Source: an uncultured Muribaculaceae bacterium (GTDB lineage: Bacteria; Bacteroidota; Bacteroidia; Bacteroidales; Muribaculaceae). From it: a stretch of 64,000 bases of DNA. Under the pieces are notes generated by a model that searched no databases, was not told where the DNA came from, and saw only the letters and a list, made by a program, of their open reading frames with translations. A program made the position numbers and the translations under genes. The DNA lies in NCBI GenBank assembly GCA_934636465.1, contig CAKUAR010000008.1, forward strand, positions 1-64,000, written 5' to 3'. Positions 47,124-55,069 of this stretch are shown here, in pieces. Numbering within the stretch: the first letter of the stretch is position 1; the number at the start of each line of letters is the position of its first letter.

Positions 47124-49481
47124 TTATGCGTTTCGAGGATAGAAACAACTCCAGTTTAACATATCAGTAGTATTATCAATAGGAAGTGGAGAATATAACC
47201 AATTCGCTTCCTTTTGTATGATGACACCACCATAAAGAGGTACTTCATCGGTAGAATTCTCTTTAATATATGCTAACAACGCATTATGTTTTTCAGACGC
47301 GAATAAATCGCTTTCGGCACTCTTTGTGTCAAAAAGATATACGTGTCCGTTTTTCATTCTAACCACAAAATCCACATAAAACAATGCTTTTGCTCCATTT
47401 TTACCTTGATTATATTCAATTGCATAATGTTGCTTGCCTTTGTCTCCGTTCTTATACCACCAATCTATGTATTCACTATTCTCCTCCAAGTATGCCACAA
47501 ACTTTTTTTCAGGTTTTGAGGCTTGATTAAGTTGCACAAATGGCAGTAAAGCATGATTACCTGCTTCTTCAACATGATTGGTTTCACTGTCATACACCCT
47601 TTCTTCCGGTACTTCCCAATCGTATTTTTTGAATTCTCTGTAAGCCACCGATTTTTTCTTGGCATCTTTGCGTTTAAGCAGATATCTTGTCAAGGCATTA
47701 TCAATGATTATATCAAACTGTGGACGGTTATGATAATACAATACCACTTTCTTCGCATCTGTACCAAAGACGCCAAAGAAGTCGGCTATGATTTCCAATA
47801 GATAGGAAGAAATTTTATCAACTCTACCCTTGCTTTCAAACTGATGCCCTTTTGTAGATATATAAGCCATGAATACGCGGTCAATCTCTGTGGCTTTACG
47901 AGCATATTTAATTGTATCTACACTGATGGTCTGTTCCTCGTTTTGGAAATGCACATCCTGTGGTATTTCTATATTGATGTTCTTAACATCCAGACGCAGT
48001 GAGTTTGCCACCCTCTTACGATTTTCGTTTATTTGCAACTCGTTACAGTCATGCAATCCCCCTTCTTCATAGTCGTTGTCCAACTGAGCCAGTTCTTCAA
48101 GCGAAAAAAGCATTTGTCCATGTTCAAATTTCCAAAAATTTCGAGCTTCATCATAAAGCACTTTGCGAAAGTCAGGACCCAAATAGTTACGTTCAATATT
48201 GGGACGTTCCGCATAGTAGGCTGGTAACAATATGTTTTTCAAATTCTCTCGCCGGTATGCTGTAATGGTGTTGCTCAAGATATAGTCGGCATCAGCTGTA
48301 ACAATTTGTATTTTGTCTTTGGCTATATCGGTAAACACATAGCCCACATTGAGCATCTCTTTGGGATAATGCTTCTGTTCAGGCATACGCATAATACGTC
48401 CAACAGTCTGAATTGTGAACTGGTCACTTTGCAATTTGCGGAATATGAGTAATACAGCTGCACGTGGGCAATCCCAACCTAAGGCTATAGCTTCTTTGAA
48501 AAGCAAGACATCGGTCATATTATCCAGCTTCTCCAAGTCTGTTAGATTTTCTTTTTCATTTGCAAGCCATATTGCCAGACGGTGATTGGCTGTGGTAATA
48601 CCACACACATTGAGATATTGTTTCACTTGTTCAGCTATGGCTGTGTCTTCTATTGTCATATTCTCTTTCGTGTCATTGGGCAATTGGATTAACAGCAATG
48701 GATTGACGTTTGAGCCTACAGCTTTATATGCTTCGCCTATCTGGTTACGTTTTTCCAGTGCTGCCCTAATTAGGTTGGCATTAAGTTCCAGTTCATCACT
48801 GAAATTCAACTCTATCTCCGGGTTTAGTACCACCTCTTTCTTAATCATTTCAGCTGCTATCACTTCCTGACGATACACCGTTACTTTTTCTTTTGGATTA
48901 GCAGTTTTAGGAGTAGCTGAGATTCGGACTTCCACCATAGGATTGATTCTGTCAAGTACAGCCGCAGATTTGTCGGCTGTCTTTGACCAGAACATGTGTT
49001 CTTCGTCGATGATGGCAACAATCGGCACTCCAAACTCTTCTTTCGTTTTGTCAGTTATTTCATATAGCGAGAGCGAACTGTCGCCTTCACGCACCATCAC
49101 GTTGCTTTCCTTGTTCACGCTTTCCCAGTTCACGAAAAGTATTTCGCCAGGGCGTATGCCCTCATTCTGGTCAATTTCGTCGAACATCACAGGGCGGAGA
49201 GTGCGTGTTTCCTCAAACGCCACTTTCAGCTTGTTGTAACTCTGCAGGTGCAGTTTGCGCGGAGCAAACCAAATAAAAGCCACTTCTTGATAACAGCTGT
49301 CACCACGATTATGAAGCTCGTCCATCAAACCTGCAAGCATCTGGCAAGCCATCACGGTCTTTCCGGCACCCGTCGTGGCTTCAAACACCAATTTATTACG
49401 CTGTCCCCCTGCATTTAACAGACGAATAGTCTTGTCAATTAATTCGTTTACCGCTCTTTGTTGATATTCTAAATTCTTCAT
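47124..49481 (-). CDS. res: Type III restriction enzyme Res subunit (helicase-nuclease)
   Basis: A 785-residue SF2 helicase with a nuclease domain. Motif I ATTGAGKT is at 35-42, motif II DEEH at 159-162, motif III SAT at 188-190, and VGRIMRMPEQ near 371-380 is motif VI. Near the C-terminus YVDFVV and FDTK form a PD-(D/E)xK-like nuclease centre. With Mod it translocates along or senses DNA and cuts unmethylated targets. Its start overlaps the rhuM stop by one base. Composition is AT-richer than the flanking genes. Confidence 0.9.
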   Translation of the reverse strand: MKNLEYQQRAVNELIDKTIRLLNAGGQRNKLVFEATTGAGKTVMACQMLAGLMDELHNRGDSCYQEVAFIWFAPRKLHLQSYNKLKVAFEETRTLRPVMFDEIDQNEGIRPGEILFVNWESVNKESNVMVREGDSSLSLYEITDKTKEEFGVPIVAIIDEEHMFWSKTADKSAAVLDRINPMVEVRISATPKTANPKEKVTVYRQEVIAAEMIKKEVVLNPEIELNFSDELELNANLIRAALEKRNQIGEAYKAVGSNVNPLLLIQLPNDTKENMTIEDTAIAEQVKQYLNVCGITTANHRLAIWLANEKENLTDLEKLDNMTDVLLFKEAIALGWDCPRAAVLLIFRKLQSDQFTIQTVGRIMRMPEQKHYPKEMLNVGYVFTDIAKDKIQIVTADADYILSNTITAYRRENLKNILLPAYYAERPNIERNYLGPDFRKVLYDEARNFWKFEHGQMLFSLEELAQLDNDYEEGGLHDCNELQINENRKRVANSLRLDVKNINIEIPQDVHFQNEEQTISVDTIKYARKATEIDRVFMAYISTKGHQFESKGRVDKISSYLLEIIADFFGVFGTDAKKVVLYYHNRPQFDIIIDNALTRYLLKRKDAKKKSVAYREFKKYDWEVPEERVYDSETNHVEEAGNHALLPFVQLNQASKPEKKFVAYLEENSEYIDWWYKNGDKGKQHYAIEYNQGKNGAKALFYVDFVVRMKNGHVYLFDTKSAESDLFASEKHNALLAYIKENSTDEVPLYGGVIIQKEANWLYSPLPIDNTTDMLNWSCFYPRNA

Positions 49482-50560
49482 TACTTCTCCTCTTTTTTGT
49501 TTCCATGGCTTTTGTTCTCAATTTCTTTCATTTCCAATAGAAAACGGTCGTAGTCAGACAAAAACAGCTTGTCTTGTATGATTCTGTACTTCTCAAATTC
49601 AGCCTCCGCGTGCAATCGTGCTATTTCTGAACTTACACGCCCAGCATCTTTCAGCAAACCATATTCAAAGAGATTGATAAAATTGTTCAGACGTTGCTCC
49701 CAATCTGCCATTGTCAATGGGATGTGACGTAAAGTCATTGTTTCTGCAAAATCCAGATAAGCCGTAACCATGCGTTCCAATTGTCCCATTTCTGTATCTG
49801 AAAGATAGTTTTTCGCTATTACCACATCGCTTTTCTTTATTTTCCCGTCTGGGGCATCAGCCCATGTAGTCAGCCCCATGTGTTCTTTAGCCGCGTCAGC
49901 CCTTTCCACAATGAGTTCGGCTGCTGTATGACCATGAACGGCAAAGTGCATTTTATTTTGTACCGTTGCATAAAAACGACGGGTTGCCAATGCAGTCTTA
50001 TCGTAGTCTATAGCAGTGGCATAAAGGTCTGTTATTTTCTGATAGAACAGACGCTCGCTCATGCGTATCTCGCGGATGCGTTCCAACTGCTCGTCGAAAT
50101 ATTTGTCAGTTAGGAATGTTCCGCGTTTCAGTCTTTCCGAGTCCATTACCCAGCCTTTAATGGTGTATTCCTTAGCTATGCCGTTTACCCATTTCCTGAA
50201 CTGCACGGCTTTCTCAGAGTTCACCTTGAAACCGACTGCGATAATCATTTCCAATGAATAGTGGTTTGCGGTGTATTGTTTGCCATCAGCGGCAGTTATT
50301 CGAAATTTTCGAATAACTGCATTTTCCTGCAATTCACTGTCTGCGAATATCTTCTTTATGTGATAATTTATAGTGTGTACTTCAACACCATATAGCATAG
50401 CCATAAGTTTTTGTGTGAGCCAGATATTTTCGTCTTCGTAACGTATCTCAATCTGCTGCTCATCATCACCCACACATGCCACATAATTCAAGTACTCGGC
50501 TGCGCTACTGCGTACCGTTAATTGCTCTTTTTTCTTCTTATTCTTTCCTTGCTCGCTCAT
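49481..50560 (-). CDS. rhuM: RhuM family protein inside the type III R-M operon
   Basis: A 359-residue RhuM-type protein. The family core includes EIRYEDENIWLTQKLMAMLYGV near 36-57, and HYSLEMIIAVGFKVNSEKAVQFRKW near 99-123. RhuM was first described as a Salmonella pathogenicity island gene; its molecular role is not established, but homologues recur in R-M and mobile loci. It overlaps mod by four bases and res by one, so it is a full member of the operon, not an insertion. The N-terminal lysine run is unusual. Confidence 0.85.
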   Translation of the reverse strand: MSEQGKNKKKKEQLTVRSSAAEYLNYVACVGDDEQQIEIRYEDENIWLTQKLMAMLYGVEVHTINYHIKKIFADSELQENAVIRKFRITAADGKQYTANHYSLEMIIAVGFKVNSEKAVQFRKWVNGIAKEYTIKGWVMDSERLKRGTFLTDKYFDEQLERIREIRMSERLFYQKITDLYATAIDYDKTALATRRFYATVQNKMHFAVHGHTAAELIVERADAAKEHMGLTTWADAPDGKIKKSDVVIAKNYLSDTEMGQLERMVTAYLDFAETMTLRHIPLTMADWEQRLNNFINLFEYGLLKDAGRVSSEIARLHAEAEFEKYRIIQDKLFLSDYDRFLLEMKEIENKSHGNKKEEK

Positions 50561-52386
50561 TGCAATTCCTCCTCTTCATCTAAATTCAACATTCCATTCG
50601 GCATATTCTCCTGAACGGTTGTTTTTGTATCGTCAGAGATAATAAGCTCGTCTTTTTTCTTAGGTAGTATGCGACGGTAGGCATTGTATATGGCTTGTGG
50701 CAGGGCACAAAGTTGCACCTTGTCTTGAACTTCTTCAAATTCGCCTTCCCATGGGTCTTCGCTTGGAGAGAACACATACACGAGCATCCTGCCCTCGTAA
50801 TCTGTATTCTGAATCAAATCTACCAACTGCTGCACAACTTCTTCGCGGTAGATAATCATCATACGTTTTTTGCCGTTGTCGAAGTAGCGGAATACATTTT
50901 TGTAGGTCTGTTGTTCGCCAAATTGCTGCTGCTCGGTATAAAGATCTTCTTTGATGCAAAGCATATCGGTGGAGAGACTCATCAGCTGACGCATATTTTT
51001 CATGCTTCGGCCTCTGCCGACAAAACTTGTGCGATAGTAACGCAATGTGTTACCTGTCAAGCCCGGAACTTCTTCCCCTTTCGGAGTGGTGTAGCCATTG
51101 ATTACACGTTTGTTGCGTTCGTAGGTTACTTCTTCGCAGATGTTATTCTCGTTATTGGTTACAAGAATACATTTACGATGACCGCCATCCTTGTTTAACT
51201 CCATAGTAGCATGGAGTGTTGTACCGCTTCCGGCAAAGAAGTCGAGAATAGTTGCATTTGGTAATGTTGTAACAGTTGTAGATAATAAGAATTTAACTAA
51301 GTTCGACGGTTTAGGAAATGCAAAAGGCCTAATGTTAAATATATCAGCAAGCTCTGCGGTTCCTTGTGCCGTATTAAACAAGTCCGATGTTATTAGATTT
51401 CGATAAGGAGTTGTTCTATCTACCGGTTTGTTATTGTTATCTACATTCTGATATCGCTTGCAATATACGACCCACTCCTCTCTGTTCTTTTTAAAAACAA
51501 TAAAATTATTATCTAATCCCCATCGCACTTTCGTTTTACTCCACAAATAATTCCAATCCTGATTCCTTTGTTGCCCTCCACCTGGATATCGCAAAGTACC
51601 ATCAGGCATTTCGATAGGAAAATTAAGGGCCTCCGAATAATGACCACCGACTCGTCTTCGATCAAGCTTATCCAAAGTATAAAGTCCCCTTTCCTTGAGA
51701 TATTCATCGGATAATTTAAAAGTATCGACAGATGGTGGCTGTCCATCAAAATGTGCCATAGAACGATTTTTGGTATAGACTAAAACATATTCTGTTGTAG
51801 TTACTATTTCATTACCAGTATTGGAACCTGCTGTTGATTGCCATATAATATTTGTAACAAAATTGCCATTTCCAAATATTTCATCACATAACAATTTTAA
51901 TTGAGCTTGTTCATTATCATCAATTGAAATAAAAATAACTCCTTTGTCTGACAGTAGTTGTTTGGCAATACATAATCTTTTGTTCATAAACGAAAGCCAT
52001 TTAGAGTGGCGAAAAGTATCTTCTGCATCGACAAATGAATCATTATAAACAAAATCTTTATTGCCTGTATTGTAAGGTGGATCAATATAAATCACATCAA
52101 CCTTTCCCTCATGTGTATAAGCTAGGGCGGTAAGAGCTTCAAGATTGTCGCCCTCTATGAGAATATGATTAGGTGCATCGGCTTCTGTACTGACGATGGC
52201 TTTTGATGCGTCTTCAACCAAAACTGGCAACTCCTCACGCAGACGTTCTTCCACATCTTCCTGCTTATCTTCCCACACCAATCCGTATTTCTTCTGCTTG
52301 CGCAACAGTCCTAACAATTCAGATTTCTCTTCGTTAGTCAGCCCATCAAGTTGTAATATTTTATTATATAATTCCTTTTTGTTCAT
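50557..52386 (-). CDS. mod: Type III DNA methyltransferase, Mod subunit
   Basis: A 609-residue beta-class adenine methyltransferase: DPPY at 102-105 comes before the SAM-binding FAGSGTT at 384-390. The region between (about 150-380) is the likely target-recognition domain. Mod methylates one strand of an asymmetric site and gives Res its specificity. Length is typical of Mod. It starts 12 bases after the XRE gene and overlaps rhuM by four bases. No simple-repeat tract suggesting phase variation was seen in it. Confidence 0.92.
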   Translation of the reverse strand: MNKKELYNKILQLDGLTNEEKSELLGLLRKQKKYGLVWEDKQEDVEERLREELPVLVEDASKAIVSTEADAPNHILIEGDNLEALTALAYTHEGKVDVIYIDPPYNTGNKDFVYNDSFVDAEDTFRHSKWLSFMNKRLCIAKQLLSDKGVIFISIDDNEQAQLKLLCDEIFGNGNFVTNIIWQSTAGSNTGNEIVTTTEYVLVYTKNRSMAHFDGQPPSVDTFKLSDEYLKERGLYTLDKLDRRRVGGHYSEALNFPIEMPDGTLRYPGGGQQRNQDWNYLWSKTKVRWGLDNNFIVFKKNREEWVVYCKRYQNVDNNNKPVDRTTPYRNLITSDLFNTAQGTAELADIFNIRPFAFPKPSNLVKFLLSTTVTTLPNATILDFFAGSGTTLHATMELNKDGGHRKCILVTNNENNICEEVTYERNKRVINGYTTPKGEEVPGLTGNTLRYYRTSFVGRGRSMKNMRQLMSLSTDMLCIKEDLYTEQQQFGEQQTYKNVFRYFDNGKKRMMIIYREEVVQQLVDLIQNTDYEGRMLVYVFSPSEDPWEGEFEEVQDKVQLCALPQAIYNAYRRILPKKKDELIISDDTKTTVQENMPNGMLNLDEEEELQ

Positions 52387-52398
52387 ATCCGTGTATTA

Positions 52399-52641
52399 TC
52401 ATTTAACGAGTCTAACTGTCTGAATGCTTTCCTCCAAAGAGGAGTTCAACAACTCTTTTACATCAACATTCAGCACATTGGCAATCTGCAACAGTGTTTC
52501 CAATCCCGGTTGCGAAGTGTTGGTACACCATTTAGAAACCGTTGCCGGGTCTTTCCCTAATTGTTCTGCCAGCCATTTATTGGTCCGCTTCTTTTCAACA
52601 AGAACAACTTTGATTCGATTTATATCCTTCGTTGCTTCCAT
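52399..52641 (-). CDS. XRE family regulator of the R-M operon
   Basis: An 80-residue helix-turn-helix protein (KRTNKWLAEQLGKDPATVSKW near 18-38) with a short C-terminal dimerisation part. It is the first gene of the mod-rhuM-res operon and diverges from the SIR2-like gene, so it is well placed to control both, as C-proteins do in other R-M systems. That role is inferred from position. Confidence 0.85.
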   Translation of the reverse strand: MEATKDINRIKVVLVEKKRTNKWLAEQLGKDPATVSKWCTNTSQPGLETLLQIANVLNVDVKELLNSSLEESIQTVRLVK

Positions 52642-52669
52642 TTTGGATTATGTTATTTATCTTACCATG

Positions 52670-52677
52670 CAAAAGTA
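52670..52677 (-). promoter_or_regulatory. -7 box for the XRE-mod-rhuM-res operon
   Basis: TACTTTTG on the minus strand, 28 bases before the ATG at 52641. The -33 box is not clear. Confidence 0.45.
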
Positions 52678-52785
52678 ATAAATTTATTTCATTCAAGCAT
52701 CATTCAATTTATATGATTTTCCATTAAAATTGCGAATTACACCAATATTTATAGCCATCATTTACTCAAACCAGATAAAATTGTC

Positions 52786-52793
52786 TAACTTTG
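52786..52793 (+). promoter_or_regulatory. -7 box for the SIR2-like gene
   Basis: TAACTTTG fits exactly; a TTTA at 52761-52764 is a weak -33 box 21 bases upstream. Predicted start near 52799, so the ATG at 52820 is preferred over the codon at 52730. Confidence 0.45.
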
Positions 52794-52819
52794 CGTATAT
52801 CATTTATATCAAAAATATT

Positions 52820-54595
52820 ATGACAATAGAAAAACTGACAACATTAGCCTTTTCCATGTATTCCAACAAAGGCGCTTATGCTCTTTTGCTTGGTTCAGGA
52901 ATATCACGCTCTGCACACATACCAACAGGATGGGAAGTTGAAACAGCTTTAATAGAACAGCTGGCAGCTTCAAAAAAAGATATTATAAAGGATAATCCGC
53001 ACCAATGGTTTAAAGAAAGATATGAGAAAGAAGCCTCGTATTCATCCCTGTTGGAAGAGTTGGTAAAAACACCCACAGAACGAGTGCAGTTAATGAAACA
53101 GTTTTTTGAGCCCACAGAAGAAGAAAAAGAATTGGGCTGGAAACAGCCAACAAAAGCCCATAAAGCAATTGCCAAATTGGTAAAAGCCGGTTATATACGC
53201 ATTATTTTGACGACTAATTTTGACAGATTGTTAGAACAGGCATTTGAAGCAGAAGGAATAACACCTCAAGTGGTTTCTCATGAATCCTCCATTTCGCAAG
53301 CTACGCCACTTACTCATTGTCAGATCCCTACAATTATTAAAATCAATGGCGATTATATTGATTGCCAATTTAGGAACACGACAGAAGAATTGGATGATTA
53401 CCCACCAATAATGAGACGATACCTTGAACGAATTTTTGAGGATTATGGGCTTATAACTTGCGGATGGTCTGGAGAATGGGATAAAGGACTTATTAAAATT
53501 ATATCTGAAGCAACAGCCCCAAGATATAATTCGTTTTTCGCAACTATTGGTATAGCCAAAGAAATATTGCAGGAATTAACACGACTAAGACACGGTGAAC
53601 TATTACCTATAAATGGTGCTGATGAATTATTCTCAGAATTATTGGAGCATATTTCTGCTTTAAATAAGCATAATATCAGTAAGAATATGGGACATGATAT
53701 AATGATTGCAAAATGCAAAAAATATCTATCATCAAGTCAGTACGATATTGAGTATATGGATTTAGTGGAACGATTAGGCAATGACGCCTATGATATAATA
53801 AATGCCCATGCTAAATATAACTTTGCCCTAACACAGGAATCTTTTTCAAATTATTTGGAACTTCACAAAAGTGCAATTACTCCTTTGATAGAAGTCGCAA
53901 TTTTGGCAATCAGATGGAGTAAGGGGTATCACATCAAGCCTTTTGGTGAATTATTGGTAAAATTATGTATCAAGCCTTTAAAAAACGGCGAGAGCCTCAT
54001 AGAAGGAACTGAGTATATACACTCAATAGCTCCAATGCTATTATTAAATGCCATCGGTATTGCCTGTATTAAATACAGTAAATTCAGAGAACTTAATAGT
54101 ATTTTGAAACTATCAGTCCCTGCTCCTAATTTTATGACTGTTTCATATAGAGAGCCATTGTTAACCTTGTTGGGTAGCACTCATTGGACTTATGAAACAT
54201 GGAATGAATTAATAGGACAACGTTATTATTATCCTATCAGTTTCTTTTTGCTCAATGAATTGCGTCCTTTATTCGAGGATTTTTTTGTCGTCAATTCGGA
54301 ATATGAAAACACCTTTTATATCTGGGAACGTATGAAATCTTTAATATACGTCTACAACAAATGTTCAATTCTTAGAGAGTTCTATGTCCCATTAGGACAA
54401 TTTGTACGAAGTGAAAAAGAATATGAATTGAGAGGCATGGGGAAAGAGCCATATACTATATTTTGGAAAAGTGCAGATTCACTCAAAAATGAATGGCCTC
54501 CTATAAAGCAGGGAATGTTTGGCGGACGCTATGAAAATTACAAAGCGATCAATGAACAAGCAACTGCTTTTATCACTCAACATGCTAATTTTTAG
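52820..54595 (+). CDS. SIR2-like protein, probable antiphage effector
   Basis: A 591-residue protein. The N-terminal SIR2 fold (about 15-240) has GSGIS at 25-29, TTNFD at 131-135 (Asn133 at the usual catalytic Asn), KINGD at 174-178 and CGWSGEWD at 214-221. The family normally has KLHGD; here the catalytic histidine is Asn176. The remaining about 350 residues are helical with no domain I recognise, as in other defence SIR2 proteins with a sensor C-terminus. Such proteins often destroy NAD on infection. Composition is strikingly AT-rich against the flanks, which suggests horizontal transfer. It is divergent from the R-M operon. Confidence 0.8.
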   Translation: MTIEKLTTLAFSMYSNKGAYALLLGSGISRSAHIPTGWEVETALIEQLAASKKDIIKDNPHQWFKERYEKEASYSSLLEELVKTPTERVQLMKQFFEPTEEEKELGWKQPTKAHKAIAKLVKAGYIRIILTTNFDRLLEQAFEAEGITPQVVSHESSISQATPLTHCQIPTIIKINGDYIDCQFRNTTEELDDYPPIMRRYLERIFEDYGLITCGWSGEWDKGLIKIISEATAPRYNSFFATIGIAKEILQELTRLRHGELLPINGADELFSELLEHISALNKHNISKNMGHDIMIAKCKKYLSSSQYDIEYMDLVERLGNDAYDIINAHAKYNFALTQESFSNYLELHKSAITPLIEVAILAIRWSKGYHIKPFGELLVKLCIKPLKNGESLIEGTEYIHSIAPMLLLNAIGIACIKYSKFRELNSILKLSVPAPNFMTVSYREPLLTLLGSTHWTYETWNELIGQRYYYPISFFLLNELRPLFEDFFVVNSEYENTFYIWERMKSLIYVYNKCSILREFYVPLGQFVRSEKEYELRGMGKEPYTIFWKSADSLKNEWPPIKQGMFGGRYENYKAINEQATAFITQHANF

Positions 54596-54702
54596 AAATT
54601 TATTTCAACTTGTAAAAACACTTGATGCGACAAAAAACAAGACTGGCATCTTCAACGAAGTGTCAACCCTTTGGCCATCTTTATCTGTAAATAAAAAAAA
54701 CT

Positions 54703-54922
54703 ATTGCTGTCCGGTAAAACTTTTGTAGGATAGATAAAAGCCCCATTTTTAACGAAAATCATAGTATAAGAGTTCATATTTGACCATTACGAGGATTTAT
54801 CAAGGGTAAGGCTATCAAATTCACACAATGAAAAAAGACAAGCCCCTATTTTATAAAAGTATCGTTATTCGTTGATTTTCAATACAGTATGGACTCATTT
54901 CGTATTTTTACCGGACAGCAAT
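54703..54922. mobile_element. MITE-like element with 17-bp terminal inverted repeats
   Basis: ATTGCTGTCCGGTAAAA (54703-54719) and TTTTACCGGACAGCAAT (54906-54922) are perfect inverted copies about 220 bases apart with no gene between. A-rich runs preceded by AT flank both ends and may be a target duplication, though homopolymers make this unsure. It looks like a non-autonomous insertion element; the parent transposon is not in the window. Confidence 0.6.
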
Positions 54923-54955
54923 AAAAAAAAACGTAGCCATGTTCAGAAATGGTCA

Positions 54956-54972
54956 TTTTACTGGACAGTAAT
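54956..54972. repeat. Third copy of the element end, diverged
   Basis: TTTTACTGGACAGTAAT matches the right terminal repeat at 15 of 17 positions, in the same orientation, 50 bases further on. It suggests an earlier or nested insertion. It overlaps the T-run of the dcp terminator. Confidence 0.6.
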
Positions 54973-54978
54973 AAAAAA

Positions 54979-55009
54979 GAATGTGCCGCATTAAAGCATG
55001 GGCACATTC
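54979..55009 (-). terminator. Intrinsic terminator of the dcp operon
   Basis: On the minus strand GAATGTGCC and GGCACATTC form a 9-bp stem followed by TTTTTTATT. It ends the minus-strand transcript of the peptidase and the genes before it. Confidence 0.8.
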
Positions 55010-55069
55010 CCTGTTTATTTGGTTTTGTTATTGTTATCTAACCGCGTTGTCTAAAAGCGCGCACACAGC

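Larger units (their letters stand above)
54596..55069. other. Right edge of the defence island
   Basis: 474 bases with no convincing gene. It contains the inverted-repeat element (54703-54922), a third related half-repeat (54956-54972) and the dcp terminator (54979-55009). Confidence 0.6.
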
